A stretch of 64,000 nt of DNA from Clostridiales bacterium (GTDB lineage: Bacteria > Bacillota > Clostridia > Christensenellales > Aristaeellaceae), in the NCBI GenBank assembly GCA_024684375.1, contig JAIKWZ010000008.1, forward strand, positions 1 through 64,000, read 5' to 3'. Position numbers and translations under genes: made by a program. The notes under the pieces are model-generated. The model was not told the DNA's origin. It worked only from the letters and a program-made list of their open reading frames with translations, and made no database searches. Positions 63,534-64,000 of the stretch are shown piece by piece. Within the stretch, counting starts at the first letter, position 1. Each line of letters opens with the position of its first letter.

Positions 63534-64000
63534 TTATCTCCTTTGTGAACTTCTCCCACACGCCCATATTTGGCGGCGGGCAGGAAAACGTCATTTCCTT
63601 TTTCAGCGTCGGGTGGGTCAGCGTGAGCCTGAACGCCCACAGCGCCACCGTTTCGCCTCTGCGGCCGTGGCCGTAGCGCATGTCCCCGTACAGCGGAACG
63701 CCTATATGCGCGTGCTGTACGCGGATCTGGTGCTTGCGCCCCGTATCAAGTTCTACCCTGACCAGTGTCAGGTAATCTTTTACAGCCAGAGGATATGTGG
63801 TAAGCCGCGCCGTCTTCGCCCCGCTCGTTCCTTCGGGGACTATCCTCACGTTCTGTCCCTGTTTGTCCAGCAGCGTGTTCTCAAGCGTTCTGACTTCATT
63901 AAGCTCACCCTCAAGCACCGCCAGGTACTGTTTTTTCGCCGTGTGCAGCCGGAACTGTTCGCTCAAGCGTCCCGCCGCCTTGCTGGTCTTGGCGAACACC
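63508..64000 (-). CDS. RluA-family RNA pseudouridine synthase (N-terminus off the edge)
   Basis: The last 164 residues of a pseudouridine synthase. FAKTSKAAGRLSEQFR follows the missing active-site region; KKQYLAVLEGEL and ELDTGRKHQIRVQHAHIGVPLYGDMRYG are the family's conserved C-terminal motifs. The catalytic Asp (HRLDxxTSG) lies outside the window. The target, rRNA or tRNA, cannot be told. It overlaps znuA by 26 bases, so it probably begins the zinc-tgt operon. Confidence 0.93.
   Translation of the reverse strand, partial: VFAKTSKAAGRLSEQFRLHTAKKQYLAVLEGELNEVRTLENTLLDKQGQNVRIVPEGTSGAKTARLTTYPLAVKDYLTLVRVELDTGRKHQIRVQHAHIGVPLYGDMRYGHGRRGETVALWAFRLTLTHPTLKKEMTFSCPPPNMGVWEKFTKEINAQIDNED

Overview
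The window looks like a chromosomal segment from a GC-rich, Gram-positive-type anaerobe of the Clostridia, plausibly from gut or rumen. The evidence is strong Shine-Dalgarno sites, many sigma-A promoters close to TTGACA-17-TATAAT, a T-box leader, an EcsAB-like exporter, WalJ/RlmH-type housekeeping genes, a ferredoxin-dependent 2-ketoacid oxidoreductase, radical-SAM proteins, and TPTP-type linkers in envelope proteins. I see no phage, transposase, CRISPR array, rRNA or replication origin. The genus cannot be named from the sequence alone.

Layout. 1-6.5 kb: L31 (cut by the left edge), a small PQ-loop-like membrane protein, a GH38 alpha-mannosidase, an AlaX-type tRNA editing protein and a secreted DUF6273-like protein. 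6.5-13.8 kb, mostly minus strand: aspS, a PAP2 phosphatase, a HAD phosphatase, a two-component system, nagB and a SpoU methyltransferase. 13.9-18.2 kb: an exported beta-helix-like protein, then an FAD oxidoreductase and an RsmF-like RNA methyltransferase on the minus strand. 18.3-27.3 kb: a glycan locus with a solute-binding protein, ABC ATPase, two unusually extended permeases, a Cys-type sulfatase and a putative TIM-barrel glycosidase. 27.4-31.7 kb, minus strand: a PdxA2-like dehydrogenase, DUF1537-type acid-sugar kinase, DHDPS-family aldolase and Fe-alcohol dehydrogenase, probably a four-carbon acid-sugar pathway.

31.9-36.3 kb: a plus-strand operon from a perfect consensus promoter (radical SAM, WalJ-like hydrolase, CPBP protease, rlmH, PpiC foldase). 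36.4-47.6 kb: envelope genes, namely an 894-residue acidic/basic low-complexity membrane protein, an L,D-transpeptidase, a catalytically degenerate polysaccharide deacetylase and a zinc-ribbon/peptidoglycan-binding membrane protein, interrupted by a GH2 beta-galactosidase and an rRNA-type methyltransferase. 47.7-53.8 kb: an EcsAB-like exporter, an MsbA/BmrA-type exporter, a sugar-phosphate isomerase-like protein and an XRE regulator fused to four membrane helices; three of the promoters here carry strong inverted repeats.

53.9-59.3 kb: an SGNH hydrolase, then a T-box leader with a readable UAC (Tyr) specifier in front of an acyl-CoA ligase and iorA-iorB. I read this as a tyrosine-starvation-induced route that salvages 4-hydroxyphenylacetate by reductive carboxylation. 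This is the most interesting system in the window. tRNA-Arg(CCG) shares a bidirectional terminator with it. 59.3-64 kb, minus strand: an RluA-family synthase (cut by the right edge), a zinc ABC transporter, tgt and a nitroreductase.
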